NCBI RefSeq assembly: GCF_902806685.2
Contig: NC_048537.1
Span: forward strand, 10,438,720 to 10,502,719
DNA: 64,000 nucleotides
Reading direction: 5' to 3'
Source of the DNA: Maniola hyperantus
Taxonomy: Eukaryota > Arthropoda > Insecta > Lepidoptera > Nymphalidae
Under the pieces are notes generated by a model. The model did no database searches. It had not been told where the DNA came from and saw nothing but the letters and a program-made list of their open reading frames with translations. The stretch's first letter is position 1. Each line of letters starts with the position of its first letter. Both the position numbers and the translations under genes were made by a program. Below, one piece after another: positions 26,375 through 38,685 of the stretch.

Positions 26375-26695
26375 GTGATAAAATCAGAAATGAGGAGATC
26401 CGTAGGAGAACTAGAGTAACCGACATAGCTCAACGGGATGCGAAGCTGAAGTGGCAATGGGCAGGGCACATAGTTCGGAAAACCGATAGAGTAGACCATA
26501 GGGTCTCAAGGTGCTGGAATGGCGACGTCGCACAGGAAGGTGCAGCGTTGGAATACCCCCCACTAGGTAGACGGACGACATCAGACGAGTCGCAGGGAGC
26601 CACTGGATTCAGGCAGCGCAAGACGTGTGGAAGGCCCTACAAAAGACATAATTATGTCCAGCTGTGGATGTCTATCGGTTGATGATGATGATGAC
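26375..26695 (+). mobile_element. RTE-type LINE 3' fragment
   Basis: Open for 111 codons in one frame: IRNEEIRRRTRVTDIAQRD, KLKWQWAGHIVRKTDRV, after which frameshifts corrupt the usual product. Ends in GATGATGATGATGA. Confidence 0.85.
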
Positions 26696-27387
26696 TTACC
26701 TACCTAAGTAAGTTTAACTTATTTCCCATGCAAATGTGCTGTCTGCAATATAATTTCTCGTTTCTTTCATGAATCATGTAGGGACCTAGGTAGCAAAGCG
26801 CAATTTTATTCCGTGGAAATGGGATTATGAGACGAATGAGTATGAAATGAAACGTGAACCGCTATAAAATGCACATAATAATAGGTGTATTTACCTACCT
26901 ACCTAAGAGAATAACGAATTGGTAAATTCTAAAATAAACTACATAACTACCTAGCTTACCTATTACAATATTGAAATAGGAAGCTCTATGACGTATTCCC
27001 CTAAGTAGGTAATTTGTACCTGTTTTTCTGTTGGTAGATAAATGCATTTTGGTGCCATTTTGAGACGATTACTGAAGACTCAAAAGGAATATAGGTAACT
27101 CCAAGTCTTTATGTCAGTTTGAAAAAAACCGACTACTTAGTCGGAGTTTAACATTAGAAAATATACTTAAGTACGAAAATTTTAACTTTTAAAACTTAAA
27201 ATCAATACCTTTCAATGGCTGGCTATTGTAATTTTTGTAAGCTTCCTTCTTAATAATAATATGAAGTATTTAAAAGCGTAAATTAACGCTTAAATAAGAA
27301 AAAAAATTTGTTTAGCCTACCGCAAGTCCACTTGCTGACCAACGAGGTGCTACGAGGGGGCGTCTACAAATTACGTGAGATGTTCGG

Positions 27388-27542
27388 GCTGAAATTTGAC
27401 ATACATAATATATAGCTGTTACATAGAGATAGCTTTTATGACACAGACATCCGGTGGGAAGGATTTTTGAAAATTCAACCCCTAAGGGGGTAAAATAGGG
27501 CGTTATAAATTTGTGTAGTCTATGCGGGCATAAGCTAGTTTT
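27388..27542 (-). repeat. Interspersed repeat II, reverse copy
   Basis: ctgaaatttgacatac ... aattcaacccctaagggggt ... gcgggcataagctagt. Confidence 0.75.
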
Positions 27543-28013
27543 AATAACCGACGGACAGCGCCATCGCTAAGATATAGCTGACTACTACGTAGAAAAATTT
27601 CATCTAAAGTACACAACCCCATAACTATGCTTTCTTTTTGTATAAAAGTATTACTAAATTACACTAGATGACGTTGTTAAAAATCTTTTAGCGAAGTACT
27701 GAAAGAATACGCTAGATGGCGTTTGAACGAAAAGGTTTCAATACCAGAAGGTTTTCTTGATTTTCATGCCTGATAATGATAGTGTCCAGTAAACCAAATG
27801 GGGTTGGTATCGAGGAATTGCTGAACCTAAAGTCTGACATCGGCTCTGGTCTAACTTTCTTAGTACGGTGACTAGTGAAAGAGATGGCGTTTATTACTAT
27901 AAAATAAAATTCGAAGATTGTAACTGTATCATGATTTAAATATTATTTTGGCATAAACAGTGCCTAGGCATTTACTATTCTTACTGAAAACATTGTTTAG
28001 CAGGTGAATAGTT

Positions 28014-28175
28014 TATAGTCTGCGACAGGTTGAGATGGCATTCGGGGTATGAGGCGGAGAGACACCCCGCACACCCACACGTCACCCGCTCTCGGCCGCA
28101 CCGGTTTAACGCTTGGCTGTGCGGTTCTGCGGGTGTTACCTCCCCGATTGCCATCTCGACCTGCCTCGTACTATA
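28014..28175. mobile_element. Foldback family A, copy 3
   Basis: tatagtctgcgacaggttga at the left, tcgacctgcctcgtactata at the right; well-preserved ends. Confidence 0.8.
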
Positions 28176-28593
28176 GAAACTTCATAATTCTATGTCACAT
28201 GCCGATTTCTCTCTTTCTATCATAGGTAATTCGACATGCAGAAGAAAAAGACACATCGTTAATTAAACCGCAAAAACGTTATTCGTTTAACGGAATTAAT
28301 AATTATGAATGAATTATCTATTTTTTATGATTTAAGGGAATGTTGGTATTCAAAAAAGGCTAGTAGCCTCTAAGGTTTAATTATTTTAAAATAATTTTAA
28401 TAGTCAATGTGCGCTACGTCAAGCGTCGTAGCAGAGTGCTGTGTTCGTAGCCTTTGTATCGCAGTGTAGACCGTTGCCTCCGATCTAGCTACGTCGTAAC
28501 TCGTAAAGCTACAAAAATAAATAACTACCTAATCCTGACTACGAGATACTGTGTAGACTGTAGAACCATCTAATGAATCGTACAGCTATCATG

Positions 28594-28733
28594 TATAGTC
28601 CGCGACAGGTCAAGATGGCAATCGGTGTATACGGCGGGAGGACGCATCGCACACCCACACGTCACCCGCGTTTTCCCGTATAGGTAAGCGCGAGGGCTGT
28701 GCCGATTGCCATCTTGACCTGTCACGTACTATA
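28594..28733. mobile_element. Foldback family A, copy 4
   Basis: tatagtccgcgacaggtcaa at the left, tgacctgtcacgtactatac at the right; the centre is shorter by about 20 bp. Confidence 0.8.
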
Positions 28734-28749
28734 CTTACCTAATTTTGAC

Positions 28750-28882
28750 TATAGTAGCCGGTATGAAAGGTCGACCTTTAGAAAGAGATAGCGGTTTCGT
28801 GGAGCGTTGTCCTGTCGTTGAGACAGACAAAAAGCCACATAGGTATGAGTGACAGAGACAACGCTCCACAAAGCCAAAATCT
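28750..28882. mobile_element. Foldback family E, copy 2 (right end lost)
   Basis: Same text as copy 1 (tcgacctttagaaagagata ... gagacaacgctccacaa), ending abruptly at gccaaaatct. It begins about 16 bp after family A copy 4. Confidence 0.75.
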
Positions 28883-29212
28883 CATCCACCATCTGCTTAA
28901 TTTAATGAATGGTATCTATTATAATATATACGAGTACCTGAATATAGGCATAACGTCAACTAGAATGAACGTCTGCCAGCAGTGTACCATAATAAATAGC
29001 ATCTTGTAATTAAAACCGTAACTTCGCAAAACCAATTCAAGTTGAAGTCATCTAAGTTGAGCGATATTTTAGACGCAAACATCTAAATTGAATAGAGTAC
29101 GTGCATAGGCACAATGCAGTGATTTTTCGTAGATAAAATCATATTCAGATAGGTAAACCAAATTCGAAGGCGAGACGTTTAAACTACTTACTCGTAGTTA
29201 TTTAAAAAAATT

Positions 29213-29345
29213 AAACATTTTTTAAAAAGAAGAACAGCCATGCTAATCATGATTAATATTCTTCTTTCCCCTCCAATTAAGCGTAAAGCTTGTGCTAGGG
29301 GTAGGTATGACAATAGTACAACTGTAGGGGTTTGAACTGCCGACC
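29213..29345. repeat. Repeat pair K, copy 2
   Basis: agccatgctaatcatgatta and taagcgtaaagcttgtgcta. Confidence 0.6.
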
Positions 29346-29384
29346 CTTCGGAATTCAGTCCGCTCCTCACCGTTCAGCTGTTGA

Positions 29385-29437
29385 GGCTCAGCAGATTTCA
29401 GCGGATTATAGCAAATTAAGCTTTTGTTCCCTTGTAT
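29385..29437. repeat. Foldback family F, one arm
   Basis: cagatttcagcggattatag, caaattaagcttttgttc; only the right arm remains. Confidence 0.6.
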
Positions 29438-29561
29438 GATGATGATTGTCCTAATTAAATGAGTCACATCGACAGACAAACAGACGAACACACATAAAAG
29501 TTATCACGGACCTCTTTTTTTGACAGGGGATATAATATTGTAGATTTAGCGAACCGCCCGG

Positions 29562-29712
29562 CCCCGACCAATCCGAGAGCTCGTAAATATTGTAGAACTG
29601 GAGGTTCTGTGGAAAAGTTTTGAAAAAAAAAACTGGCAAACGTGAAATTTACAGCTCTGAATTCAGACGTGTTTTAATTAGCCGAAACGTGAAGCCGGCG
29701 CGCTGGCAAAGT
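29562..29712. repeat. Diverged repeat pair J, copy 1
   Basis: ctcgtaaata, ggaaaagttttg, aattcagacgtgttttaatt, agccgaaacgtg; second copy at 33600-33758. Confidence 0.75.
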
Positions 29713-30748
29713 AGGTACAGACTAAAATTGCGTTATTGCGACGAATTAAGTTTGCTCAAAATGTCAATAAGGACCCATTCACATAATATTCACTAGAATG
29801 AAACTTTTTCTTCACTTTTTCGTTCTGAAACCAGTGTAGTCTGCAATGCCGCGACCAACTTTGTATTAGGTACTCCTATTTAGTACCTAGTGAAAAATCG
29901 TATAGATCGTGGAGAAAAATATGCCTCAATGAAATTATTTAAATTATCATTTCATTATTATTTCTTAAGAGACGTTTCACAGTAGTTGATTTCACACACC
30001 GTCATTAAGGGAATTTTAAAGATCGGCTTGACTGTTTAGCGTGGAAATACTACCTGTAGTTTTGTGGAACCATCGGTCTTAATCGGTATTTTTACAAGAT
30101 TGTTGTGCTATAAAATATTCACTTCTGCAGGGTCTTATCAGGTAAGGAACTAATAACTGTTGTTCTACTAAAGAATAACAGTTTTTTTTGCTCGTAAATA
30201 AAAATTGAGTATACCTACTTAGAACAATATTTTAATAATATTAAAATACCTGTAGATAATAGTAAGTAGGTAAGTAGGTACCTACATAAGTCATTTTTTT
30301 AAACTACAGCTTTGAATAATGTAGACAAAAATTTAGCACAACGCGAACGATGTAAAATGTTGTAAATTGATAAAGTTAGGAAAATGTGGTTGCAGTTTTC
30401 ATCACCATATGAAATATTGTCGAGCGCCACAGACTTGGGATGGATGTACTCGCTTTGGCTTTTTGTCACGTTCTCAATAACAGGCGCCGATTGAGTTCCA
30501 GAATTGATTCTATTAGGTATTTGCTGCTATACGACGAATTGTCCTGAATAAAATCAAACTTTGTTCATTTTATCTAAAAAATACGTTTGTAGAAAATTGT
30601 GTAAACTTGGAGCAACAAATGCGTAAACCATAATATTATAAGAAAAGACAATCTATTAAAATAAAATTTATTTGATGATGACGTGGTTTTGTAAATATTG
30701 ATCTGCCATTATAAAAGTTTGTCAGAAATTAAATATCATTTTTATTAA

Positions 30749-30892
30749 CATTGAAGGAAAACATCGCAAGGAAACCTACATGCCTGAGAATTCTCCATAA
30801 TGTTTTCAAATCCTGTGTGAATCGTAAATCCTTCTCATTCTGAGAGAAGACCCGTTCTTAGTAGTGGGCCGGCGATCATGATGATGATTATA
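30749..30892 (+). mobile_element. SINE 3' half
   Basis: Body and tail of the same SINE (aaggaaacctacatgcctga ... ggcgatcatgatgatgatta); the tRNA head is absent. Confidence 0.75.
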
Positions 30893-31920
30893 AAAGTCAC
30901 AATCATAACGATATTTTAATTTTCCGTAAAATGATTCCCATACAAAACAATTCCGTATGTAAATGATTGAACTAAAGCAGATTTTAGGTAGAGGAGAGGC
31001 TTACAGCCCCATTTGTAGGATTGTGCTGGAGTATTTAGATCGTTTCGAATTAGGCATGGTGACCAGGTTTAGGCAACCGGTCGTAGTGCTCGTTGGAAAC
31101 TAAACCCGCTCCGTTTCTCACATTAACTACTCCGGTCTCTATGAATAAGTGCACAGGCCTTGAGAACATTCTGCACTTGTATTCCGTTCAATAGAAATGT
31201 ATAGAAACTTCCTTAGTTATTGTTGAAGTCAATTTTGGAATTTCAATCTGGGTAGTAGTTTAATTGGTATTTCATTCTATTGTACTACATTTCTATTCAA
31301 TAAGTTTTTTGTAAAGTGAACTGTTAATTCAGTGTAGCAAATCATGAAACGATTTAGCTTTGTAGCACTTGTGGATTCATATTTGATTATTTAAAAAACT
31401 AATTTTCTTTTTTAATAAAGTAAACTATTTAGAGCTGATTACATTATATACCTACCAGAAAATTGATAAAAATGCGTTCTAGATAGACGTAACTTATTAG
31501 GTACTATTGAGGTATATAAAAACACCTAGCAATTTAGAAACGGTACGTAATAAAATGAATCATTCACACAATACACGATAAGAAATTATCTCCATCCATG
31601 CCTTACATTCAGGTAATAAATAATATAATGTTCAGCAAAAATTCCTGCACAAGGACTCGTAAAAATGGCGAGAACAAATTGCCTAATTTCTCGTAACGCA
31701 CACGAAATTAGCTTCAAGTTGTTCAAATTTTCCCTTACATAGTAAAACAATTTGTTACGTGAACCTTATTTAATAAAGAGGGGAGGAAGTGAATATGGCT
31801 TCGTTAACTGTACATAACTTTTTAAAGCGCCAATTAGGTAAAAAATATATCATAGCCACGAAGTGAGAAGATGAATAAATACTTATTTAATGATTTTTCG
31901 GGATAAAAAGTTGCCTCACC

Positions 31921-32112
31921 TTTGAGAAAAGTATGGGTAACTCTCAGGCATGCAGTTTTCCTCATGATGTTTAACTGCACTATTAAAGCGAGTGATATTT
32001 AATTGCTTATAACCCACATAACTCCGAAAAGTTAAAGGTGCGTGCCAGGAGTTCAATTCCGAAACTTTCGAATAGGTGACTGACATCTTAACCACTGGGC
32101 CATTACAGCTTT
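31921..32112 (-). mobile_element. SINE copy, 3' truncated
   Basis: Minus-strand copy holding the head region (decayed boxes; atcttaaccactgggcc on the plus strand) and part of the body (ctctcaggcatgcagttttc). Confidence 0.65.
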
Positions 32113-32213
32113 TTTAATGGAAATGTATAGCTTTTACCTGCTTACAGCGACATCTAACGGTTATGATTTTAAGATTCTTAAAACATTTGAAATAATTTTT
32201 ATTTTAACCAAAT

Positions 32214-32380
32214 TATAGTCCGCGACAAGTTGAGATGGCAATCTGGGTACGAGGCGGGGAGACGCCCTGCACACCCATACGTCACCCGCACTCGCCTGCA
32301 CTGAGTTAGCGTGGGGGCTATGCGGGCGTGCGTGGCATTTCCTACCCCCGATTGTCGTCTCGACCTGTCGCGTACTACAG
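32214..32380. mobile_element. Foldback family A, copy 5
   Basis: tatagtccgcgacaagttga at the left, cgacctgtcgcgtactacag at the right. Confidence 0.8.
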
Positions 32381-32975
32381 GTATTCTTATTTCTACTTCC
32401 TTTATTGGGTTGATGGTTTCATGTATTTGTTTTTTAGTGTTATCAAGCTAGTTTAATTTCGTAACTTGTTACCAGTATCGATACAGTTCTATCTTTAATT
32501 GTAACTATGTTGACATGACCATCCGCTTCATGCTGTTGATGTTGTAGGCACTGGAGGCCTGCACCAGCCATTTTCATTTTCGATTACTGTCTCTAAGAGA
32601 TAGCACATTGGCTAGTAATTGAACCGCGGACGTCTTTGATATATCGCTCTTTTATCGGATTGGACGGACGCAATAACAGACCGTTGATTGCTTCCAAGTG
32701 GACTTGGGAGATTGATTATTTTCTCGTTACTGCTCTTAGTCTCCTCTGTTGTATTTCTACATTATCACTTATTGTAATCTATAATAAACGTATACCTACT
32801 AATAAGACACATCATTACCTATAATTTACATTTTCTTTCAAACGTTTGTAAGTGACGTATGTAATGACTTTTAACCCAGATATGCTTACGTTCATATTAC
32901 ATGGCGTATGAAATCCAATCTCACTCGTAGAGCATAGAATTAACTAGAAATTAAATAATTAAAAGAAAATTAACG

Positions 32976-33189
32976 TACAATGAACCAAAAGCTTAATTTG
33001 CTATAATCCGCTGAAACAGATCTAATCTGTACTTATGGTGCGTATTATATTGCTTGCTTGGTGGCTGGCTTGTCCTGCGTGTTTAGCAGTGGGAGGGCGG
33101 GCAGTGCATAACGCATGCTGCATGTTGCACCATACAAATGAGATCTGTTTCAGCGGATTATAGAAAATTAAGCTTTTAGTTCATTGTAT
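32976..33189. mobile_element. Foldback family F, full copy
   Basis: tacaatgaaccaaaagctta ... aatccgctgaaacagatct is mirrored by agatctgtttcagcggatta ... agcttttagttcattgta. Confidence 0.8.
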
Positions 33190-33599
33190 CTATATCATGG
33201 CTTTTCGCAAAGTAACGCATGCTTCTATAGGACAACATAACAAACTTACGTGTGAAATGTAATCTCTTGGTCTTTGTGAATGTGTGCATTTTCTAAATAC
33301 ACTTGATGGTATTTTTACTAATTATAATACATAATTATAAAATTATGGGAACTATTAGACGTTTCTTGTTTTCTATAATTAAAGGCAAAACTATTACCTA
33401 CTAGTATACTATTTTTGTTGGTCATCTTTACTTTAGACGTGAATGTAACATATTGACTTCTTTTTATATAGGTATATTATTATCATAGGCCGTATCGTAA
33501 CCCATTTGACTTTTTGTTTTGCATATTATAGTTTTTTCTAGCACAAACAGTTGATTTCGCGATATATTAACTTACTCTCACTCGTTCTGTGAAAATGTT

Positions 33600-33758
33600 A
33601 TTGGTCAAGCGGCGTCCGTCCTAGCAAACGCTCGTAAATAAACACAACTGGAAACGCTGTCGAAAAGTTTCGGAAAAAAGTGGGAATGCAAAATTTACGG
33701 CACCAAATTCAGACGTGTTTTAATTAACCGAAACGTGGACCGATAGCGCTGCGAAATG
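33600..33758. repeat. Diverged repeat pair J, copy 2
   Basis: ctcgtaaata, cgaaaagtttcgg, aattcagacgtgttttaatt, accgaaacgtgg in the same order as 29562-29712. Confidence 0.75.
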
Positions 33759-33834
33759 TTTCAGCAATAATTGCATTACTATGATTAATTTATAACAACA
33801 TTAATAAAGACGATAATTCATTTTAATTCCTTTA

Positions 33835-33995
33835 ATTTTCCGGGATAAAAAGTAGCCTATGTCACTCTCCAGGTCTTTAACTATACCCGTGCCAAAAATT
33901 ACGTCAATTGGTTGCTTCGTGGCGACGTGATTGAAGGACAAATCAACAAACCAACAAAGAAACACACTTTCACATTTATAATAATGGGTACTGAT
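33835..33995 (+). repeat. Interspersed repeat I, 3' part
   Basis: ccgggataaaaagtagccta ... acacactttcacatttataa. Confidence 0.75.
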
Positions 33996-34362
33996 TCTCT
34001 TTAGTCCAGAGTCAAAAGGTGATATTGTTTGGAAACGAAAGGCGTTCTTGTGCAAAGTTTTATGGTTTAGCGTATTCATGTACAGTTCGGGTTTCACAAA
34101 GGCTTGTTTTTTCGTCGCATGTCTGTAAATTTTACATTGCTTTGTCTACAATGGAGAAATATATTCAGCTCAGTGTTACCTTTATTCTGCCATTTTTACT
34201 TTACACTTAGATGATTACACGTATGTACAGCAAAGTGTTTTCACAAGTGTTGTGTGTGTGTGTTGTGTGTTTGTTGATGAAATCACATATTGTGTATAAT
34301 TTTTCTAGAAAAATATATTGTATTTTATTGTATGTTTGTTTGTTTATATATACCTATTGTTG

Positions 34363-34561
34363 CACTAGCTAATGCTCGCAATTTCATCTAAGTACGTATA
34401 GAAGAAGTTTCTAAAAATCCCGTGAAAACTCTTTGATTTTCCGGGATAAAAGTGGTTTATGACACTCTCCAGGTCTTTAAGTATATTCTTGCAAAAATCA
34501 CGGCGATAAACGGAACGACGGATAAACCAACAAACAAACACACTTTTGCAGTTATTCTATT
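34363..34561 (+). repeat. Interspersed repeat I copy
   Basis: ctagctaatgctcgc ... ccgggataaaag ... caaacaaacacacttttgc. Confidence 0.75.
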
Positions 34562-34564
34562 TTT

Positions 34565-35345
34565 AACAAAGAATTAGTTTGGCCATCCAAAGGTAATGGT
34601 GCCAGCCAGGATCTTGGGTACAATGCCTCGCTGCGGTGGTCTCGACTGTCGATGAGATTTTAGATTTAATTTAATTTATTTTAGTTTTAATTTAATTCTT
34701 TTTTACTTTGAATTTAGATTTAAGTTTATATAATAGAATTGTCTATCGATTTTCAAATTCAAATAAATGTTAATTATTTGCATTTTATTTTATTTAGATA
34801 CAAGTTATCCCTTGACTGCAATCTACCTGTTGGTAAGTGATGATGTAGTCTAAGATGGTAGTGGGTTAACCTGAAAGGCGAATGTAAGTTTCATTAAACC
34901 CATACTCCTTTGGTTTATCGTACCGGAACGCTAAACCGTTTAGCGGCTCGGTTTTGCTGGTAGGGTGGTAACTATCCCACGGCCTCCCACCAGACAGCTA
35001 TGGGAAGTGGGAACTATGGGATGGAACTATGGATTTATAATATGGATGGTACATACTTAATTGTTAAACATCTAATTAGTTGCACTGGTTTCCCCTTGCC
35101 TTCTGCACCAGTCTTTTTTGGGATTATTTGGATCCCTAGGCTGTTGAGGCCTCTTCTGATAGGTTGCCCCATCAGGTTTGAGTGGTTATCCCGCCACAAC
35201 TCGGTCGCCAGTACCTCGTCCGTTGTCTAGCAGGGGGTACCGCGTGCAGGTGAGGTTGACATTTTGGGCCGACTAGATGTTGTTGTCGCTCTCCCCCTTA
35301 CCCCCCACGACCACTCTGCCAAGAGTGTCACGACTTAGAAGAAGA
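34565..35345 (+). mobile_element. LINE-like repeat region
   Basis: Holds the lepidopteran repeat motif gcaatctacctgttggtaag ... gtctaagatggtagtgggtt, followed by a GC-richer stretch to about 35340. No intact ORF. The family is not named with confidence. Confidence 0.4.
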
Positions 35346-35877
35346 ACATAGTTGCAACTTGTAGATGTGCCTTGCGCACATCTTGGTGTACTCCTCTTTT
35401 ACTAAGAGGTAGGTGCTTATCCGAAAATTATTTTTAAAGTGAAATATTTATGTGCACAGCTATAATTATGGAAAATCCCGTTCCCAGTGTTTTTTACCAA
35501 CTCGAAAAATCTTTTCAAAACAAGAATTAAGAAATACAATATACGAAAATTAGCATTATTTGCGAGCTTAACGCGGATTTGCATACGTAGCAGGCAGCAG
35601 CCACACGTGTTTGGGGTAGGCCGAGGTGAAAATGGCAAAGTTGTTCGTATAATGAAAGGCGGAAGAAGTTTGCCACATTCGCAAAACTTAAAACAAAACA
35701 CAGCCACGAGCTAGCTTTGAAACTTACAGACTTATTCTTCGTACTTTGTCCCGCTTTTCTTCTCTTTTACAGATTAACCTTTTGTAGATTCCTATTACCT
35801 ACCTATATAATTCCTGTATCTAAATGAAACTTTATAATTAAAACTGAAAAATATTATGAAGATATACTTATCGCTAA

Positions 35878-36021
35878 CTAGAGACACTCAGCAGGCAATG
35901 GATAGGGCTATGCTTGGAGTTTCTATTCGTGATCCAATCAGAAATGAGGAGATCCGTGGGTTAACCAGAGTAACCGACATAGCTCAGCGGGTTGCGAAGC
36001 TGGTGGAAATAAGCAGGGCGC
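35878..36021 (+). mobile_element. RTE-type LINE fragment, left part (split by the LTR element)
   Basis: It encodes a broken reverse transcriptase C-terminus (AMDRAMLGVSIRD-like, then an IRNEEIR motif) and stops at the retrotransposon insertion. It continues at 40164. Confidence 0.8.
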
Positions 36022-37498
36022 TGTAAGGGTGGTAAATTGGGCGGAATAGAAATATACCCGGATACGGAATAATCTACCACCTTACAAAGATTAGAGGAAA
36101 AAAAAATAATTTACTTTACTTGATCTATCTACCTAGTAAAGAATAGAAGCTAGCCGTCGACTCCCTTGTAATGTATATGAGGTGTTATAAATGAAATTTG
36201 CTAGATGTTAGGCAAAATTGTTTTTAATGTAACTTTTACCGGGGTCGCTTAATACATAGTGATGGCTAATAATGCTTAGTTATTCTAGCTTAATGCCAAG
36301 ACTTAATTTAGATACATTAGAATGCCTTAGGTAGATAGTACATAAATCTATGTTTTAAATTTAAGATGCCATTGGCATGGAATAGACAATGACACAGTAA
36401 AATTCATAAAATTGTTTCAAAATAAAAGCTCAGTAGTAAAGACAAGGTTCTTACTGTACACATACACTAAGAAGGTTCACTAAACTGTTCCAGGATACAA
36501 ACATTTGCTTACTTGTAGGTGCGAAGACTGCAAGGTAGCTGGACGGCATCGGCCAAGCTCCCAAAACTCGATTTAACTTGATTCTTCACAACCGAAATGT
36601 TTCATTACAAAGATTTTCACCAAGTCTTATCCATAGAATTAAGTTGCCAACGTGAATGTGCAAAAGAAATAAATACGGAAAACGAAAGCGAAAAAAACGG
36701 AAAACCGAAAACTAAAAACGGAAACGCAAACGGAAACCCTGCAACAAAGAAAAAAACAAGATTATAATTTGTGCTGTGTGAAAATTTCGACACGTGGAAT
36801 TTTCCCGATCAAACACAACTCACCTATTGAACTCCTGGCCACCAATGGTTTTCAGGAGTCCACCCACAACCCATTATCCTCATTTATTTGGGAAGGTAAA
36901 ATAACTGGAACTGAAAGGAAATCATGAAATTAGGATTTTCTCTAACCAAACCGCCATTTTGTCGAATCCACATTACTTGATTTTTCACTCACCATAATTG
37001 ATGAAACATTGAAATACGTTAGGATGACTAAATTTATAACTATTGTATTTTCCCAGGCGAAGCCATGGGCGAAAAAGAATGAGATTTTCCTGGAACGAAA
37101 AAAATTCGTCTTCACATGTTGACTCCAGAAAAATTCTAAATCTCACCAATCGGTGTTGCCAGACGCAACCCGAGTGTGGCCGCTCTCAGTTAGTTTGATC
37201 ATAAAGCCAATTCATTTTTGAATATTTGCGGAACCTAAGGATATATTATAAGAACCGTTTTGTTAATGACTTAACAATAAACAAATGATATTATGGTTTT
37301 ATTTAATTATTTTTGTTTTATTTTTACGACAATTGACAACGAAGCAAACGCCATCTATTGTGGCTCGAATGAACTCTGAACATCGACCCACGCGTAGTTC
37401 TGCACCTTGATGCTAGGTGGCACCAACATACTTTGAACAAAATAGATTTTAATTAAAAGCGAAACGCTAATTAGTAGTTCAAAATTTACAACGTCACA
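36022..37498 (-). repeat. 3' LTR of the LTR retrotransposon
   Basis: It matches 38686-40163 at an offset of 2664-2665. The only differences I noticed are one base in an A run near 36690 and the terminal base at the right copy's internal junction. Confidence 0.9.
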
Positions 37499-38321
37499 AT
37501 ACTTCCCCTCCTACGAAAAGGTTCAACAGGTTGAACCACGCTGCCCTCAGCGTCATCCAACAACTACTAACAATTTGCCTGAAACAAACAAACAAAAAAA
37601 ACACAGAAGTTACGCGTGAACGCACATCTACTACTAACAAGGAAAATTGTCTAACAAAATAAATATACTGAAAACAGTGTAAGGTTTTATACATTATACT
37701 TAACTACACAACCCTAACTTCTAAAAAGAATATATACAAAAAACTTCATGGTGTCTAAGACACTTGAGTGGAAACATCTTGGCATCATTCTTCAGCTGAC
37801 TGATAGAATGCGTCTAGGCCTACGGTGGTTCACTCTTTTAAACTACCATCTTAATATTTGTTACTCAACAAATACGGAAAAACTGGTTGTGAACGGGTCC
37901 ATCTGATATGGCAACCGTTCTCTATCCCATTCGGAAAATAAAACCGAATCACAATCGGAATATGAGAGAAAAAAAAAACGAAATAACTCTCCTAGAAAAT
38001 AGATCTCGGAACAGAATCGGAAAAATAACAGAAATGATCCATTATCTAGAAGGAAAACGAAAACAAAACACAAAACCCCCCCTTTTCGTTATCCCCAAAG
38101 TACGATATTTGCATTTTTACTTTCTCAACCGGTTGGTCTACCACAAGCATTCCAATCATCACATATTCATCCCTACATACATCCACTACATTCCTCCTCA
38201 ACTGAACCATGGTAATGTAACTGTTAACTCAGAACATCACTACACTCATTCAAATTCCTAATTGAATATTGATAACTTAAATATTCAAACAGTTTAGACT
38301 AAACTAAGTAATGGCAAATAT
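37499..38321. other. Retrotransposon internal 3' region
   Basis: Between the integrase stop and the polypurine tract. No env-like or other coherent frame is seen; a 117-codon plus-strand frame here looks like chance. The last bases beside the LTR are the purine tract (37502-37514, minus strand). Confidence 0.6.
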
Positions 38322-38685
38322 CTACTTCTTAATATCCTTAATATGCCAAGTGCCTATTGGGTGGTTGTCAGCTACTCTAACTAGTTCGTAAACCAAAGGT
38401 GACAAAACCTTGACAACCCTGCACTTTTCATACTTAGGTGCCAGCTTAGCTGTGAAAAAATTTGTAGCGTCGCTTTGTGGATAGGTCTTTTTCCACACTA
38501 TATCCCCAACAGAATAGCTTGCAGACCTACGCCTTAAGTTGTAATGCGTTGCATACTCTGCATGAGCCTGAAACAAATTTCTCCTAACCTGACCAAATAT
38601 GTCCTCCAAAGTTCCAAACTTTCCTGCGTATTCCTCCCTTGGAATTCCGGCCTCGTACTCCTTATCCGTGTCCTTATAGAAGGGT
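38322..38685 (-). pseudogene. Integrase C-terminal fragment of pol
   Basis: The reading frame enters from the LTR and continues to a stop at 38322. It shows the retrotransposon integrase tail: a helix with HAEYATHYNLRRRSASYSV, then GDIVWKK, KLAPKYEKCRVVKVLSPLV, YELVRV and GTWHIKDIKK. The catalytic core is missing. The join to the LTR occurs at a repeated ACCACCCTT, consistent with a microhomology deletion. Confidence 0.8.

Noticed and set aside
26430..26621. Minus-strand frame over an RTE fragment
   Set aside because: Shadow of the LINE C-terminus on the plus strand; the same holds for 50464-50700.
37908..38261. 117-codon plus-strand frame inside the LTR element
   Set aside because: Opposite to element orientation, low-complexity composition, no env or gag features.
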